In this document: in pieces, positions 9,646 to 20,500 of the stretch
How positions within the stretch are numbered: the stretch's first letter is position 1
Layout of the letters: each line of letters begins with the position of its first letter
Assembly: GCA_903933115.1 (NCBI GenBank)
Contig: CAIZIT010000093.1
Location: forward strand, 58,288 to 122,287
DNA: 64,000 nucleotides
Reading direction: 5' to 3'
Source: an uncultured Burkholderiales bacterium
Lineage (GTDB): Bacteria; Pseudomonadota; Gammaproteobacteria; Burkholderiales; Burkholderiaceae_C
The notes under the pieces: model-generated
What the model saw: only the letters and a program-made list of their open reading frames with translations
Database searches by the model: none
Told to the model about the DNA's origin: nothing
Program-made: the position numbers and the translations under genes

Positions 9646-11103
9646 TTATTCCTTTTGAAGGCGTTGGGTGTGGCGCTCAATTTGGGATTGAATCTGAAGA
9701 GGGGCCGTGCCGCCCAAGCTCGTTCTCGAGTTGAGGGAGCCCTCAAGGCTCAGCACTTCGAAGACGTCGGCGTTGATGCTTTTGTGAAAGCTTTGCAACT
9801 CCTCGAGTGTGAGCTCGCTCAGCTCTTTGCCGTCCTTGATGCTTTGCTTGACCGCCAAGGCCACTGTTTCATGGGCATCTCTGAACGGTAGGCCCTTTTT
9901 GACCAAATAGTCCGCCAAATCGGTGGCCGTTGCATAGCCTTTGAGTGCAGCGTTTTGCATGGCCTCTTTGTGGATGCGCAGCCCTCCACTGAATTGACCG
10001 GTTTGAGGGTCTTTTTCTCCAGCGATCATTTGAGCAAAGATGCGCAGGGTGTCTTTGACGGTGTCCACTGTATCAAATAGCGGTTCTTTGTCCTCTTGGT
10101 TGTCTTTGTTGTAGGCCAAGGGCTGAGCCTTCATGAGCATCAAAAGCCCCATCAAATGACCCACGACACGTCCCGTTTTACCCCGGGCGAGTTCGGGCAC
10201 GTCAGGGTTTTTCTTTTGCGGCATGATGGAGCTGCCCGTGGTGAAGCGGTCAGCAATTTGGATGAATGCAAAATTTTGACTCATCCATAAAATCAACTCC
10301 TCGCTCATGCGGCTGATATGAACCATTAGGAGGGAAGAGGCGCTGGTGAATTCGATGGCGAAATCTCGGTCGCTCACTGCGTCCAAGCTGTTTTGACACA
10401 CTTGGGGCTCTCCCTTCGCATTGACCATGCCCAGCAGCTCTGCCACACGTAGTCGATTGATGGGGTAGCTCGTTCCTGCAAGCGCTGCCGCGCCCAAGGG
10501 CAGTGTGTTGGTTCTCGATTGGATCTCACGCATGCGCTGCGCGTCCCTAGCAAACATCTCCATGTAGGCGAGCAAATGGTGGGCAAAGCTCACCGGCTGC
10601 GCCACTTGCAGGTGGGTAAAGCCCGGCAAGATGACATCGATATGGTCCTTGGCCAAACTCAGCAGTGAGCTCTGTAGATCTTTCAAGAGCACAAGAATCA
10701 AGTCAATTTCTGCGCTGAGCCACAAGCGCACATCGGTGGCCACTTGATCATTTCTGGATCTGGCTGTATGCAGCCTTTTGCCCGCATCGCCAATGATTTG
10801 GGTCAGTCGTGCTTCAATGTTGAGGTGAACATCTTCAAGGGCCAGTTTCCATTCGAACTGACCGCTTTCGATCTCACTTGTGATTTGAGCCATGCCGCTT
10901 TGAATGGCTTTGAAGTCCTCGGCGCTCAAGATGCCGCATTCTGAGAGCATTTGAGCGTGGGCCAAGGAGCCTTGGATATCGGCTCTCCACAAGCGTTGGT
11001 CAAAGAAGACGCTCGCTGTGTAGCGTTGAACCAATTCACTCATGGGTTCGTTAAAGAGACCAGACCAGGCCTGGGATTTTTGATCAAGGGGATTCGTAGA
11101 CAT
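9646..11103 (-). CDS. argH: Argininosuccinate lyase
   Basis: Last enzyme of arginine biosynthesis, splitting argininosuccinate into arginine and fumarate; homotetramer of the fumarase/aspartase superfamily. At 485 residues it is slightly longer than the usual ~460. The signature [18 protein letters not shown] carries the catalytic serine, [17 protein letters not shown] the substrate-binding segment and [20 protein letters not shown] the general-acid region. It is first in a two-gene unit with lldD and diverges from the FAD oxidoreductase across 154 bases. Confidence 0.97.
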   Translation of the reverse strand: MSTNPLDQKSQAWSGLFNEPMSELVQRYTASVFFDQRLWRADIQGSLAHAQMLSECGILSAEDFKAIQSGMAQITSEIESGQFEWKLALEDVHLNIEARLTQIIGDAGKRLHTARSRNDQVATDVRLWLSAEIDLILVLLKDLQSSLLSLAKDHIDVILPGFTHLQVAQPVSFAHHLLAYMEMFARDAQRMREIQSRTNTLPLGAAALAGTSYPINRLRVAELLGMVNAKGEPQVCQNSLDAVSDRDFAIEFTSASSLLMVHISRMSEELILWMSQNFAFIQIADRFTTGSSIMPQKKNPDVPELARGKTGRVVGHLMGLLMLMKAQPLAYNKDNQEDKEPLFDTVDTVKDTLRIFAQMIAGEKDPQTGQFSGGLRIHKEAMQNAALKGYATATDLADYLVKKGLPFRDAHETVALAVKQSIKDGKELSELTLEELQSFHKSINADVFEVLSLEGSLNSRTSLGGTAPLQIQSQIERHTQRLQKE

Positions 11104-11257
11104 GGGCCTATTTTATGCCCATCAGCCCCCAGGCGGAGCAAGAGGTGGGAGTTTCTTGGCTTGGTGGATCCCTTAAAATGCCCAGATACAAGGGTCAAAG
11201 CAGTCTATGATCTTCCATTTGATTGTTTGATTGACCGTTCATTGAGGAATTTAAACC

Positions 11258-12475
11258 ATGAGTCAAGATGCCATTGTGGTCATTGGAGGAGGGCATGCTG
11301 GGGCCCAAATTTGCGCCAGTTTGAGTGAGCAAGGACAAGGCTCGAGGGTGCATTTGGTCTGCGAAGAGGCCTTTTTGCCCTATCAGCGCCCACCCCTGTC
11401 TAAAGCCTATTTCAAAAAAGACGATGAGCCCATTCAACTCATTCGCGCCAAGACTTGGTACGAGCAGCAAGGCATCACGCTTCACCAAGGCGATCGGGCG
11501 TTGAGCGTTGATGTTCAAAACCAAGTCGTTCATTTGGCCTCGAACAAAAGCTTGCCTTACGGTCAATTGGTTTTGGCCACCGGCACGAGGGCCAGAAGGC
11601 TTGCCGATTTGCCAGAAAATTTGGAGAATGTGCACATGCTCAGGACGGCTCAAGATGCCGAGCATTTGAGGAGCACTTTGGCGAGTACCGAGCGCTTTGC
11701 TTTCATTGGCGGAGGCTTCATTGGGCTGGAGTTGGCGGCCACCTTGAAAGCCTTGGGTAAAGAGGTCACGGTCTTGGAGGTCAGTCCAAGGCTGCTGGCA
11801 CGCTCCATCTCGCTGGAGCTCTCAGACCATGTTCTCAAAACACACCAGCAGGCCGGTATCGATATTCGACTCCAAAGCGAGATCACGGGCTATCAAATTG
11901 AAGGCTCACGCGTGTCGCAAATTCACCTCAAAGACGGGTCTTTGAGCGTACAAAGGGTGCTCCTAGGCATTGGCGCGACTCCTGAGACTGCTCTTGCTCA
12001 ATCGATGGGTCTGAGTTGTGAGGGCGGCATTGTGGTGGACGACCAAATGCGCTGCTCATTGCCCAACGTTTGGGCCATTGGCGACTGCACCTCGTTTCCC
12101 TATGGTGCAAAGGGTCAGGTGCTGCGCTTGGAGTCGATTCAAAACGCCAACGATCAAGCCAAAATTGCAGCGCAAAGCATCATGGGCCAAGCCGTGTCTT
12201 ACAAGCCCACCCCCTGGTTTTGGTCGGAGCAAGGGGCCATGAGACTGCAAATGGTGGGTTTGATGCCAAAAGCGCCCGCCACGTTCAAGCGAGCAGGCGC
12301 CAATGCCCAAAGTTTTTCTTTGTTTCACTTTGATGCAGGCCAACTCGCCTGTGTGGAGAGTGTGAATGCGGTGATGGATCACATGGTGGCCAAGAAGTTC
12401 TTTGAGCAAGGGGTAAACCCGAGTCCCGAACAAGTGAGCAACCCAGAGGTCGCATTGAAGAGCTTGGTGGCTTGA
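11258..12475 (+). CDS. FAD-dependent NAD(P)H:ferredoxin/rubredoxin-type oxidoreductase
   Basis: A 405-residue pyridine-nucleotide-disulfide-fold flavoprotein of the class-I ferredoxin reductase type (rhodocoxin, putidaredoxin or rubredoxin reductase-like). It has an N-terminal FAD-binding IVVIGGGHAGAQ near residue 6, PYQRPPLSKAYF near residue 46, a second nucleotide-binding FAFIGGGFIGLELAATL near residue 146, the LATGTRAR motif, the FAD-ribityl motif VWAIGDCTSF near residue 270, and a C-terminal reductase domain. It has no CxxxxC redox disulfide, unlike lipoyl dehydrogenase. It probably transfers electrons to a small Fe-S protein, but no ferredoxin is adjacent and the partner is unknown. It sits between argH and hemC. 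Confidence 0.87.
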   Translation: MSQDAIVVIGGGHAGAQICASLSEQGQGSRVHLVCEEAFLPYQRPPLSKAYFKKDDEPIQLIRAKTWYEQQGITLHQGDRALSVDVQNQVVHLASNKSLPYGQLVLATGTRARRLADLPENLENVHMLRTAQDAEHLRSTLASTERFAFIGGGFIGLELAATLKALGKEVTVLEVSPRLLARSISLELSDHVLKTHQQAGIDIRLQSEITGYQIEGSRVSQIHLKDGSLSVQRVLLGIGATPETALAQSMGLSCEGGIVVDDQMRCSLPNVWAIGDCTSFPYGAKGQVLRLESIQNANDQAKIAAQSIMGQAVSYKPTPWFWSEQGAMRLQMVGLMPKAPATFKRAGANAQSFSLFHFDAGQLACVESVNAVMDHMVAKKFFEQGVNPSPEQVSNPEVALKSLVA

Positions 12476-12581
12476 GCCCGGGCTTTGATAAAAGGCCAAG
12501 TTCACATCGCCAAACGCAAGATTTTTATCCGTGGCGTGCTAGCATTGTCCATCTTTCACATCATTCAAAGGTCTGTTTACC

Positions 12582-13523
12582 GTGAGCTCTTTGTCCAACA
12601 CTTCCCCTCATCGCCTCACCATTGCTACCCGTGAGAGTCGCTTGGCCATGTGGCAAGCCGAACATGTACAAGCCCTGTTGAGCGAGCGGGGTTTGGAGGT
12701 GCATTTGTTGGGCATGACCACTCAGGGCGATCAAATCTTGGACCGCAGCTTGAGTCAAGTGGGCGGTAAGGGCTTGTTTGTGAAAGAGTTGGAGGTGGCA
12801 CTCGAGAGTGGTCAAGCTGATTTGGCGGTGCACTCTTTGAAAGATGTGCCCATGGATTTGCCCCCTGGTTTTGACTTGGGTTGCGTGATGGAGCGAGAGG
12901 ATCCCCGAGATGCTTGGGTCTCCTCCCAGTACGCTTGCTTGGAGGACTTGCCCTTGGGAGCGACAGTGGGCACGTCCAGTTTGAGAAGAACAGTTTTGCT
13001 TCGCGCTTTGCGGCCCGACTTGAAGATTGAGCCACTCAGGGGCAATTTGGACACGCGTTTACGCAAGCTCGATGAGGGGCAATATGCCGGCATCGTGCTC
13101 GCCGCAGCGGGTTTGAAGAGGCTCGGGCTGCATGAGCGCATTCGCCATATTTTCGACATCTCACAAATGCTCCCCGCGGCCGGTCAGGGGGCCTTGGGCA
13201 TTGAGATCAAATCCACACGTCAAGATGTGAAAGAGGTGCTCAAGGACTTGTCCCATCAAACCACTTGGTTGGCGGTTGCAGCTGAGCGCGCTGTCTCTCG
13301 AACCATGGGGGGGAGTTGCTCGATGCCATTGGCGGCTCACGCCACAGTGAGCGGTGAGTATTTGACCCTTCAAGCGGCATGGGGCGACCTTGAATTGGGA
13401 GGCGCCTTGATCAAAGCTCAATTGACGCAAGAGGTGGCTGACTTGAAGGCGGCAGAACAATTGGGCATTGAAGTGGCACAAAAACTCATCGCCGCTGGTG
13501 CAAAAGTGGTGCCCCACAACTAG
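12582..13523 (+). CDS. hemC: Porphobilinogen deaminase (hydroxymethylbilane synthase)
   Basis: Condenses four porphobilinogen units into hydroxymethylbilane in tetrapyrrole (haem) synthesis. The 313-residue product has [17 protein letters not shown], the [12 protein letters not shown] and [12 protein letters not shown] active-site loops and [10 protein letters not shown]. Cys246 in [12 protein letters not shown] is the expected attachment site of the dipyrromethane cofactor (Cys242 in E. coli). The start is a GTG with an AAGG about 12 bases upstream; no ATG is available before conserved sequence. It is followed by hemD, hemX and hemY, the usual haem cluster. Confidence 0.97.
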   Translation: MSSLSNTSPHRLTIATRESRLAMWQAEHVQALLSERGLEVHLLGMTTQGDQILDRSLSQVGGKGLFVKELEVALESGQADLAVHSLKDVPMDLPPGFDLGCVMEREDPRDAWVSSQYACLEDLPLGATVGTSSLRRTVLLRALRPDLKIEPLRGNLDTRLRKLDEGQYAGIVLAAAGLKRLGLHERIRHIFDISQMLPAAGQGALGIEIKSTRQDVKEVLKDLSHQTTWLAVAAERAVSRTMGGSCSMPLAAHATVSGEYLTLQAAWGDLELGGALIKAQLTQEVADLKAAEQLGIEVAQKLIAAGAKVVPHN

Positions 13524-13594
13524 TGCTAAGAGAGCGTCGCTTTTGTGAGTGCCAAGGGGTGCCAGGTTTCATGCGCATTCAAGTGTTCGATCAC

Positions 13595-13626
13595 GCCATT
13601 AAGCCATTAAGCCATTAAGCCATTAA
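13595..13626. repeat. 8-base tandem repeat, 4 perfect copies
   Basis: GCCATTAA occurs four times without a mismatch between hemC and hemD. It is directly followed by CACA-rich sequence. It is one of the window's intergenic tandem repeats, and the copy number may vary between strains. Confidence 0.9.
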
Positions 13627-13689
13627 GCTCATACACATCACCAAAACGCACATGCAAAAACGCACATGCCCTCATGAACGACTTCATGC

Positions 13690-14685
13690 ATGGGCATTTT
13701 CGCTTTTAAGCAAGACCTTGCTTCTTGCACTTCAAAGGTCTCTGCAATGAGTGCTCCGCACCCGAGAGGACCCCAAGCTTTGAGAACGGTGGTGATCACG
13801 CGACCCAAAGCCAAAGCCTCACCCCTTGCTTCGAGCTTGGCTTCCACCTCGTCTTCGTCACCGTTGTCAGTTGTAGCGCCATCCCCCCTCGAAACCCTCC
13901 TTCACCGTGAAGGCTACCCCACCAAGCACTTGCCTTTGATTGACATTGCGGGCCCCCCCGAGCCCCGCGCCATTGAGGATCTTCGAGATCGATGTCATCT
14001 TTTTCAGGCCATCATGTTTGTGAGCCCTCAAGCGGTGCGGCACTTTTTTCGACACTTGAAAGCCGACATGTCCGCTTGGACCACACCGTGTTGGGTCACG
14101 GGTGGAGGAAGCCAAGAGGCGCTTCTTGACTGCGGTGTGCCGGCTTCTCTCATCTACAAGCCCGAGGACGACTCGGGCTCTTGGGACAGTGAGCATTTAT
14201 GGCTTCGTGTTCATGGGGAGGTGAGTGCGGGTCAACGCGTGCTCATAGTGCGAGGGCAAGAGGCGTCTCCAGCAATGGGGCGTGAGCGTGCCATCGACAA
14301 GGCATCCTCTTGGGTTCATGGCCACGCCACCGCCGAGATGAAGATGCAAGGTGTGGGGCGGGAGTACATGAGCCAAAAACTTGAGGAAAAAGGAGTCCTC
14401 GTGAGTTACTTGGTGGCTTATGAAAGAGGAGTGCCCCAGTGGAGCCCATCCCAAATCGCGCAGGTCCGTGAGCTTTTAGAGCCCTCTTGTGTCTGGCTCT
14501 TCACGAGCTCCCAAGCGGCCAAGAATTTGGCTGAACTCTTAAAGCCCGTTGATTTTTCTCGTGCCCTGGCACTGGCCACTCACGAAAGAATTGCCAAAGA
14601 GTTGGTGCAATTGGGTTTTGGTGTTGTTCTCTTGTCACTGCCTGGTGCTGAGGATGTCAAGCGATCACTAGAATCACTCCCATGA
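13690..14685 (+). CDS. hemD: Uroporphyrinogen-III synthase
   Basis: Cyclises hydroxymethylbilane to uroporphyrinogen III. HemD sequences diverge strongly; identification rests on position after hemC and before hemX/hemY and on weak motifs: the opening VVITRPKAKA, IMFVSPQAVRHFF in the first half, VLIVRGQE, LVAYERGVP and VWLFTSSQAAKNL in the second, as expected for the two Rossmann-like lobes. At 331 residues it is longer than the usual ~250-270 because of a serine/proline-rich insertion after the first strand and an N-terminal addition; the ATG at 13747 (MSAPHPRGPQ) may be the true start. It overlaps hemX by four bases (ATGA), suggesting translational coupling. Confidence 0.85.
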   Translation: MGIFAFKQDLASCTSKVSAMSAPHPRGPQALRTVVITRPKAKASPLASSLASTSSSSPLSVVAPSPLETLLHREGYPTKHLPLIDIAGPPEPRAIEDLRDRCHLFQAIMFVSPQAVRHFFRHLKADMSAWTTPCWVTGGGSQEALLDCGVPASLIYKPEDDSGSWDSEHLWLRVHGEVSAGQRVLIVRGQEASPAMGRERAIDKASSWVHGHATAEMKMQGVGREYMSQKLEEKGVLVSYLVAYERGVPQWSPSQIAQVRELLEPSCVWLFTSSQAAKNLAELLKPVDFSRALALATHERIAKELVQLGFGVVLLSLPGAEDVKRSLESLP

Positions 14686-15929
14686 CTCCCCACGACTCTC
14701 CCCCCCAAGAAGGATCCAACGCCTCACGCCCAAGTCCTGCCTCTCACACCAGCGACGCTCACAAGGGACATTTGAAGTCCTCTGAGTCGGCGCCAAGTTG
14801 GGGGCATGGCTCGTCCATGGGTCAGAGCAAACTTTTTCAAGGGCTGCTCTTGGGCTTGGGGTTGTGCGGCGTGGCGGGCGTGGTGCTTTCGTTTTTTCTG
14901 TGGGACAAACTCTCTCACGTCCAAGAGTTGGTGGCCAGGCAAAGCGCCGACACCTCACAAGTCTCCATGGAGAGCAAGGGGATGGCCAAGGAAGCGCTGG
15001 AGATGGGCCGCGATACGGCTGCCAAATTGGCCTTGACGCAAAACAAACTCAATGAGGTGGTGTTGCAAAGATCGCAAATGGACGCTTTGATGCAAAGCCT
15101 GAGTCGATCAAGAGATGAGACCTTGGTGGAGGATATTGAGGCATCCCTCAGATTGGCCCAGCAGCAAGCCCTCCTCACAGGCAGTTTACAGCCCTTGCTT
15201 GCAGCACTTAAAACAGCTGAGGACCGATTGGCCAAGGTCTCACAACCTCGGTTGAGCGGCTTGCAAAGGGCCATTGCCAAAGATACCGATCGTGTGAAAA
15301 GTTTTTCGCTTGCCGACACGCCCAATTTATTGATTCAATTCGATGAGATGATGCGACTGTTGGATGAGTTGGCGCTCGCCAACGATGTCTTCAAGCCCAA
15401 AGATAAAGACAAAGCCCAGTCCAACCCACTTGCTTTGGCGCCCGCTCAGAGCGTGGCGCCCAATGTGGGTGCTTCCTCCTCCTTTGGCAGCACCTCTCAA
15501 GGTGCATCCAAAACCACCTCTCACGATGGACAAGGTCCATGGGCTCAAAGCATCTCCCAAGGGTGGTGGCAAAAAGCACTGGAGCTGGTGTGGCAAGAAT
15601 TCAAAGGCCTGGTGCGTGTCAGTCAAATCGATCAACCCCAAGGGGTACTGATCAGCCCCGAGCAGGCGTACTTTGTTCGTGAGAATTTGAAGTTGCGCTT
15701 GCTCAACGCAAGGATGGCTTTGCTGGCCAGGCAAATCGAATCGGCCAAGGCCGATACTGCGGTGGTGCAAAATGAAATCCAAAAATACTTCGATCTTCAC
15801 CAAAAGAACACCACAGTGGCTTTGAGTTTGTTGCAAAACATACAGCTCAATTTGAAGCAGTTGCAACTCCCACCCCTCACCGAGAGTTTCTCGGCCATCG
15901 CACAAACTCAATCGCAAGTGGGGCGCTGA
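14682..15929 (+). CDS. hemX: HemX-like inner-membrane protein
   Basis: A 415-residue protein of the HemX family (often annotated as uroporphyrinogen-III C-methyltransferase, although it lacks the SAM-binding motifs of real methyltransferases). Residues 1-50 are polar and probably cytoplasmic, 51-74 form one transmembrane helix (LFQGLLLGLG...), and residues 75-135 look like a coiled coil followed by the periplasmic HemX domain, with LRLAQQQALLTGSLQPLLAALKTAE a typical segment. A serine/alanine-rich stretch around 245-285 splits the domain. Probably a scaffold in haem synthesis; the exact role is unproven. It lies between hemD (overlap) and hemY (1-base gap). Confidence 0.85.
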   Translation: MTPHDSPPQEGSNASRPSPASHTSDAHKGHLKSSESAPSWGHGSSMGQSKLFQGLLLGLGLCGVAGVVLSFFLWDKLSHVQELVARQSADTSQVSMESKGMAKEALEMGRDTAAKLALTQNKLNEVVLQRSQMDALMQSLSRSRDETLVEDIEASLRLAQQQALLTGSLQPLLAALKTAEDRLAKVSQPRLSGLQRAIAKDTDRVKSFSLADTPNLLIQFDEMMRLLDELALANDVFKPKDKDKAQSNPLALAPAQSVAPNVGASSSFGSTSQGASKTTSHDGQGPWAQSISQGWWQKALELVWQEFKGLVRVSQIDQPQGVLISPEQAYFVRENLKLRLLNARMALLARQIESAKADTAVVQNEIQKYFDLHQKNTTVALSLLQNIQLNLKQLQLPPLTESFSAIAQTQSQVGR

Positions 15930-15930
15930 G

Positions 15931-17223
15931 ATGAGAGCGGCCCTTTGGTTCTTGTTTTTATTCGCTGTGGCCGTTGCCATGTCCTTGTTTCTAGGGGTGA
16001 ATCAAAGTGTGGTCACCCTCTATTGGTCACCATACAGAGTGGATTTGTCGCTCAACTTGGTCCTTCTTTTGTGGGCCTTGAGTTTTGCAGCTCTTTATGC
16101 CACCCTAAGAGGAACGTCCATCTTGGTGGATTTGCCACAAAAGGCCCAACGCTGGCGCTCGCTGCAAAGGGAGAGGGCGATTCATCAAGGGCTGCTTCAG
16201 GCCATGTTTCAACTCTCTTCGGGTCGATTCCTCAGAGCTCAAAAATCTGCACAAAAGGCGTTGCTTTTGATGAAAGACTTGAGCACTGCTAAAACCGACC
16301 ATGTCTTGGCACAAAATTACTTGTTCGAGTTGAAGTGCATGCTTCACTTGATCCATGCGGAGGCGGCACATTGTCTTCGGGATCAAAGCACTCGGGATGT
16401 GCATTTTGATCAAGCCCTTGCCTTGTCTCGCTCTTTGCAAACGCTCGCGCGCTTGGAGCCCATGGAGACCAGTCAATTGTTGGCAACGCGCTGGCACCTC
16501 TCCGACAAGGACCCCGAAGCAGCCCTGTCGAGCTTGGCACAATTGTCAGGTGGTGCCTCCAGAAGAACAGTGGCCCTTCGCTTAAGGCTCAAGGCCGCTC
16601 GACTGAGTGAACACAATGAGTTTGCGCTGGAGACCGCCAAACTATTGGCCAAGCATGGCGCCTTCACCCCTGGTGTCGCACAAAGCTTACTAAAGAGTTT
16701 GATCGCCGCTTGTTTGAGTCAAGCCAAGGATGAGACACAGTTGCAAAAAATATGGGCTCGGCTAGAGCCTAAAGAGCGTCAAATTCAAGGCATAGGTCTC
16801 TTGGCTGCTGAGAGACTGATGGACTTGAAGGGACCCGCTTCATTGGCCAAGGAGTGGCTCAGTCATGACCGTGATCAATTGTTCAAGTCGCCTGAAATGC
16901 TGCCATTGGACATGAGAGCGCGTTTGGTTTTGTTCTCTGAACGTGTGATGCTTGGCATGGACCCTCAATCGCAAGATTTGACACGGCTCGATCTCGCTGT
17001 GAGAGCGCATCCCCAAATCCTTGAGTTGCAGTACCTCTACGCACAGACTTGTTTGCACCATGCGCTTTGGGGCAAAGCGCAGCAGCTTTTTGAAGCCTGT
17101 CTCTTAAGAAATGTGCCTCAAGCACTCAAGAAAAATGCATGCATTGCTTTGGCCAAATTGATGGAGCAAAAAGAGGATCACCCAAGGGCACTTGAACTTT
17201 GGAAACAGGCCGCCTTGCTCTGA
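15931..17223 (+). CDS. hemY: HemY family TPR membrane protein
   Basis: A 430-residue protein with two N-terminal transmembrane helices (about residues 4-22 and 39-60; the linker contains VVTLYWSPYRVDLSLNL, typical of the HemY N-terminal domain) and a long helical region that reads as TPR-like repeats, for example QYLYAQTCLHHALWGKAQQLFEACL near the C-terminus. In gammaproteobacteria this hemY is the last gene of the hemCDXY cluster and its role in haem synthesis is unclear; it is not the Bacillus HemY oxidase. It ends the cluster and is convergent with rne. Confidence 0.87.
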   Translation: MRAALWFLFLFAVAVAMSLFLGVNQSVVTLYWSPYRVDLSLNLVLLLWALSFAALYATLRGTSILVDLPQKAQRWRSLQRERAIHQGLLQAMFQLSSGRFLRAQKSAQKALLLMKDLSTAKTDHVLAQNYLFELKCMLHLIHAEAAHCLRDQSTRDVHFDQALALSRSLQTLARLEPMETSQLLATRWHLSDKDPEAALSSLAQLSGGASRRTVALRLRLKAARLSEHNEFALETAKLLAKHGAFTPGVAQSLLKSLIAACLSQAKDETQLQKIWARLEPKERQIQGIGLLAAERLMDLKGPASLAKEWLSHDRDQLFKSPEMLPLDMRARLVLFSERVMLGMDPQSQDLTRLDLAVRAHPQILELQYLYAQTCLHHALWGKAQQLFEACLLRNVPQALKKNACIALAKLMEQKEDHPRALELWKQAALL

Positions 17224-17543
17224 ACGTTCACTCAAAGCTTGGAGCTGAGTTGAACATTCTCCAATGTGTGATGGAGTCCATGCCCTTCGGTCCTGGCACT
17301 TCGTGGCTCTCAGTCAAATGGATGAGCCACTCGTTGAGTGCTTGATCGGTTGCGCTGATGAAAGAGCCATTACCCCTTTTTTTTTACCACTTCAAAGTCT
17401 CGTCCATTAAAAAAGCACTCCAAGCCTTTTGAGCTGGAGTGCTGTGCTTCGACAATAGACTTGGGAGAGTGTGGGCCTCATGGAAGAGTGCCAAAACCCA
17501 GATCCCAGATCCCAGATCCCCTAGGGGTCTGGGTCACACCGAC
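17224..17543. other. Convergent gap between hemY and rne
   Basis: This 320-base gap contains the rne terminator and a 7-base tandem repeat: CCCAGAT three times at 17497-17517. A 51-codon open stretch on the minus strand (17228-17383) lacks any plausible start and lies just past the rne terminator; I do not call it a gene. A run of nine T residues at 17377-17385 has no hairpin next to it. Confidence 0.5.
17409..17443 (-). terminator. Intrinsic terminator of rne
   Basis: On the minus strand a nine-pair stem (arms AGCACTCCA and TGGAGTGCT at 17435-17443 and 17414-17422) with a 12-base loop is followed by six T residues. It lies about 100 bases beyond the rne stop. There is no T-run on the plus side, so it works in the rne direction only. 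Confidence 0.8.
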
Positions 17544-20500
17544 TTAGCGCACCTCTTGTGTGAAAGGCAAGTTCAATTGGCTCAGAGATTTTTTGGTCTC
17601 CACGAGCACCAATGGACCTTCATCGATCACCACTGCTGGGGGTCTGACTCTGGGTTCACGCACGGGCACGGGTTCGTTGGCAATGCTCTCACGCACCTGA
17701 GCGACTCTTTGGGGGTCGGACTGCACCCACTGTAAGCTTGAGGATTGTGTCAATGAGACCAATTCCTCAATGGGCAAGGTGTACGAGGCAATGCTGGGCA
17801 TGGTGGAGTTGCTCTGCACAGGGTTACTCGCGGAGGAGCTCACAGGGGAAGCCTTGCCTTCAGAGGTGTTCTCACTCTTTGGCGCACTCGCTTGAACTGA
17901 GGGGGCAGTTGGTGCAGCGGAGTCGTGTGGAGCCCTCTCAAGCCTCTCAGAGGCCTGGCTTGGAGTTGCAATGCTCGTGGACTCTTCGCTTGGGGCTAGA
18001 CCCTTTGCGGGGACATCAAAATAGGAGCCTTGACGAATCTCGGGCGCTTGGGCTGAAGGGCTTTGCTCGGCCATGGAGGCCGCGTCGTTATAGCCTTGTT
18101 GAGCTTCTTGTCGCATGGAAGAGGCATCTCCCTCACGGGGCGCTCTCTCACGGCGCTCTCTGCCGTAGCGGTCGCGCCCCCTTCTCTCCTTGGTCTCTGA
18201 GGGCGCACCGGAGTTGTCATTGCCATTTGCATTGGGATTGGCGAACGATTGAGTTTCACCCGCTTGGGCGGGTACACCATCGTGCATCGGTGCATTGGCC
18301 AAAGCAGTCCCCAAAGCCTCTTGTCCATTGCTGGATGGAGTGCTCAAGTTCTCTTCGGTTTGGGGTGCACGATCGGTACCTCTTCGGTTACCTCTCTCGC
18401 GGCGAGAGTCGTTTCTCTCGCGGCGGGGTCCGCGAGTGCCCTCTGCATCACCTCGGCCCTCATCTTGAGCGTTTGGGGGCTCTTGACGTGCTGAGCCGTC
18501 TTGCAAACGGCCTTCGTTGTTTCTCTCGCCTTGTGGGGCGCGTTGGCCACCTCTGGCGTTGCGTCCTCGGGTGCCGCGAGACTCTTGGGTGTTCGCAGAA
18601 CCTTCGGTTTGGCCATCGTTCAGGTGCTCTGAGCGAGGAGCGCGTTCGACTTTGTCGCCACGTTCACCACGTTCGGCACGCTCTGGGCGATCGGCACGCT
18701 CTGGGCGCTCAGAGCGATCGTTTCTTCTGCCCCCACGTCTAGAGTCTCTTGGGTTTCTAGACTCCTTGGGCTCGCGTTTGTCGTCCTTTTTGGGGCCTGT
18801 GGTGCCGGTGGCCGCCACAGTTTGCTCTTGACTGGATTTGCTGCTGAACAAGGACTTGATCCAACCCACCAGACCACCAGAGGTGGGTGCTTTGGGCGCT
18901 GTGGGGGCTTGGGGTGCAGACGCACTCACTGCTTTGGCTTTCGCGGCAGCAGGCTTTGTCTCTTGCTGAGGGGCGGGAGCATCTGGCAAAACCCCTTTGA
19001 TCACAGGCGTTTGACGGTTGGTGGGTTCTTGAGAGCGACGGGTGACGGCGGTCACGTCCTCGATCTCATCGGCCATTTTGTAGCTCGCCTCCATATTGTC
19101 CAGTCGGGGGTCGTCGTGCTTTAAGCGATCGAGCTTGTAATTGGGGGTCTCTAGGGCCTTGTTGGGGACGAGTAAGACGCTGATGCGTTGCTTCAACTCA
19201 ATTTTTGCAATTTCGGTGCGTTTTTCATTCAGTAAAAATGAGGCCACTTCCACAGGCACTTGCGCGTGAACGGCGGCTGTGTTGTCTTTCATCGACTCTT
19301 CTTGAATGATCCTCAAGATCTGCAGGGCTGAGCTCTCGGTGTCTCTGACATGGCCAGAGCCGCCGCACCTTGGGCAAGGAATGGAGGCGCCTTCGGACAA
19401 TGCAGGGCGAAGACGTTGACGGCTCATCTCCATCAGACCAAATTTGCTGATCGTTCCGAATTGAACGCGAGCGCGATCTTGTCGCAACGACTCGCGAAGG
19501 CGATTCTCGACTTCACGGCGATTTCTGGACTCTTCCATGTCGATGAAGTCGATGACGATCAAGCCACCCAAGTCTCGCAATCGCATTTGGCGGGCAACCT
19601 CTTCGGCCGCTTCCAAGTTCGTGCGAGTGGCTGTTTCCTCAATGTCACCGCCTCTGATGGCGCGGGCCGAGTTCACGTCCACGGAGACCAAGGCCTCTGT
19701 GTGATCGATCACGATGGCGCCGCCACTGGGCAAGGTCACCGTTCTTGCATAAGCGGATTCAATTTGATGCTCGATTTGGAAACGGCTGAAAAGGGGAGCG
19801 TCGTCTCTGTAGCGCTTGACGCGAGCCGCATGCTCGGGCATCACATGGGACATGAATTGGTGAGCTTGATCGAAAATATCGTCGGTATCGATCAAAATGT
19901 CGCCAATGTCACTGTTGAAGTAGTCGCGAATGGCACGAATGACCAAACTGGACTCTTGATAGATCAAGAAGGCACCTTTGGCCCCTTTGGAGGCGCCGTC
20001 AATGGCCGACCAAAGCTTCAACAAGTAATTCAAATCCCATTGCAACTCAGGCGCAGAGCGACCAATCCCAGCCGTTCTCGCAATGATGGACATCCCGCCT
20101 GGGTACTCCAACTGGTCCATGGCCTCTTTGAGCTCAGCGCGGTCGTCTCCCTCAATGCGTCGGCTCACGCCACCACCTCTGGGGTTGTTGGGCATCAAAA
20201 CCACATACCGTCCTGCCAAGGAGATGAACGTGGTGAGAGCCGCTCCTTTGTTGCCGCGTTCCTCTTTTTCGACCTGGATCAGCAGCTCTTGGCCTTCGCG
20301 GATCACGTCTTGGATGCGCGCTTGGCTGGGGGAGATGTTGGAGCTGAAGTATTGTTTGGAGATTTCCTTGAAGGGCAAAAAGCCGTGACGCTCCTCACCG
20401 TAGTCCACAAAGCAGGCCTCGAGGGAGGGCTCTACACGGGTCACCACCGCTTTGTAGATGTTGCCCTTTCTTTGTTCGCGTCCTTCAATTTCAATTTCAT

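Noticed and set aside
13595..13626. Repeat array considered as CRISPR
   Set aside because: Units are 8 bases with no spacers and no cas genes; simple tandem repeat.
17228..17383. 51-codon open stretch on the minus strand resembling a C-terminal protein fragment (TDQALNEWLIHLTES)
   Set aside because: It begins right after an in-frame stop, has only two internal methionines near its end and lies just past the rne terminator. Could be a gene remnant, but there is too little to support it; a protein search of the translated stretch would settle it.
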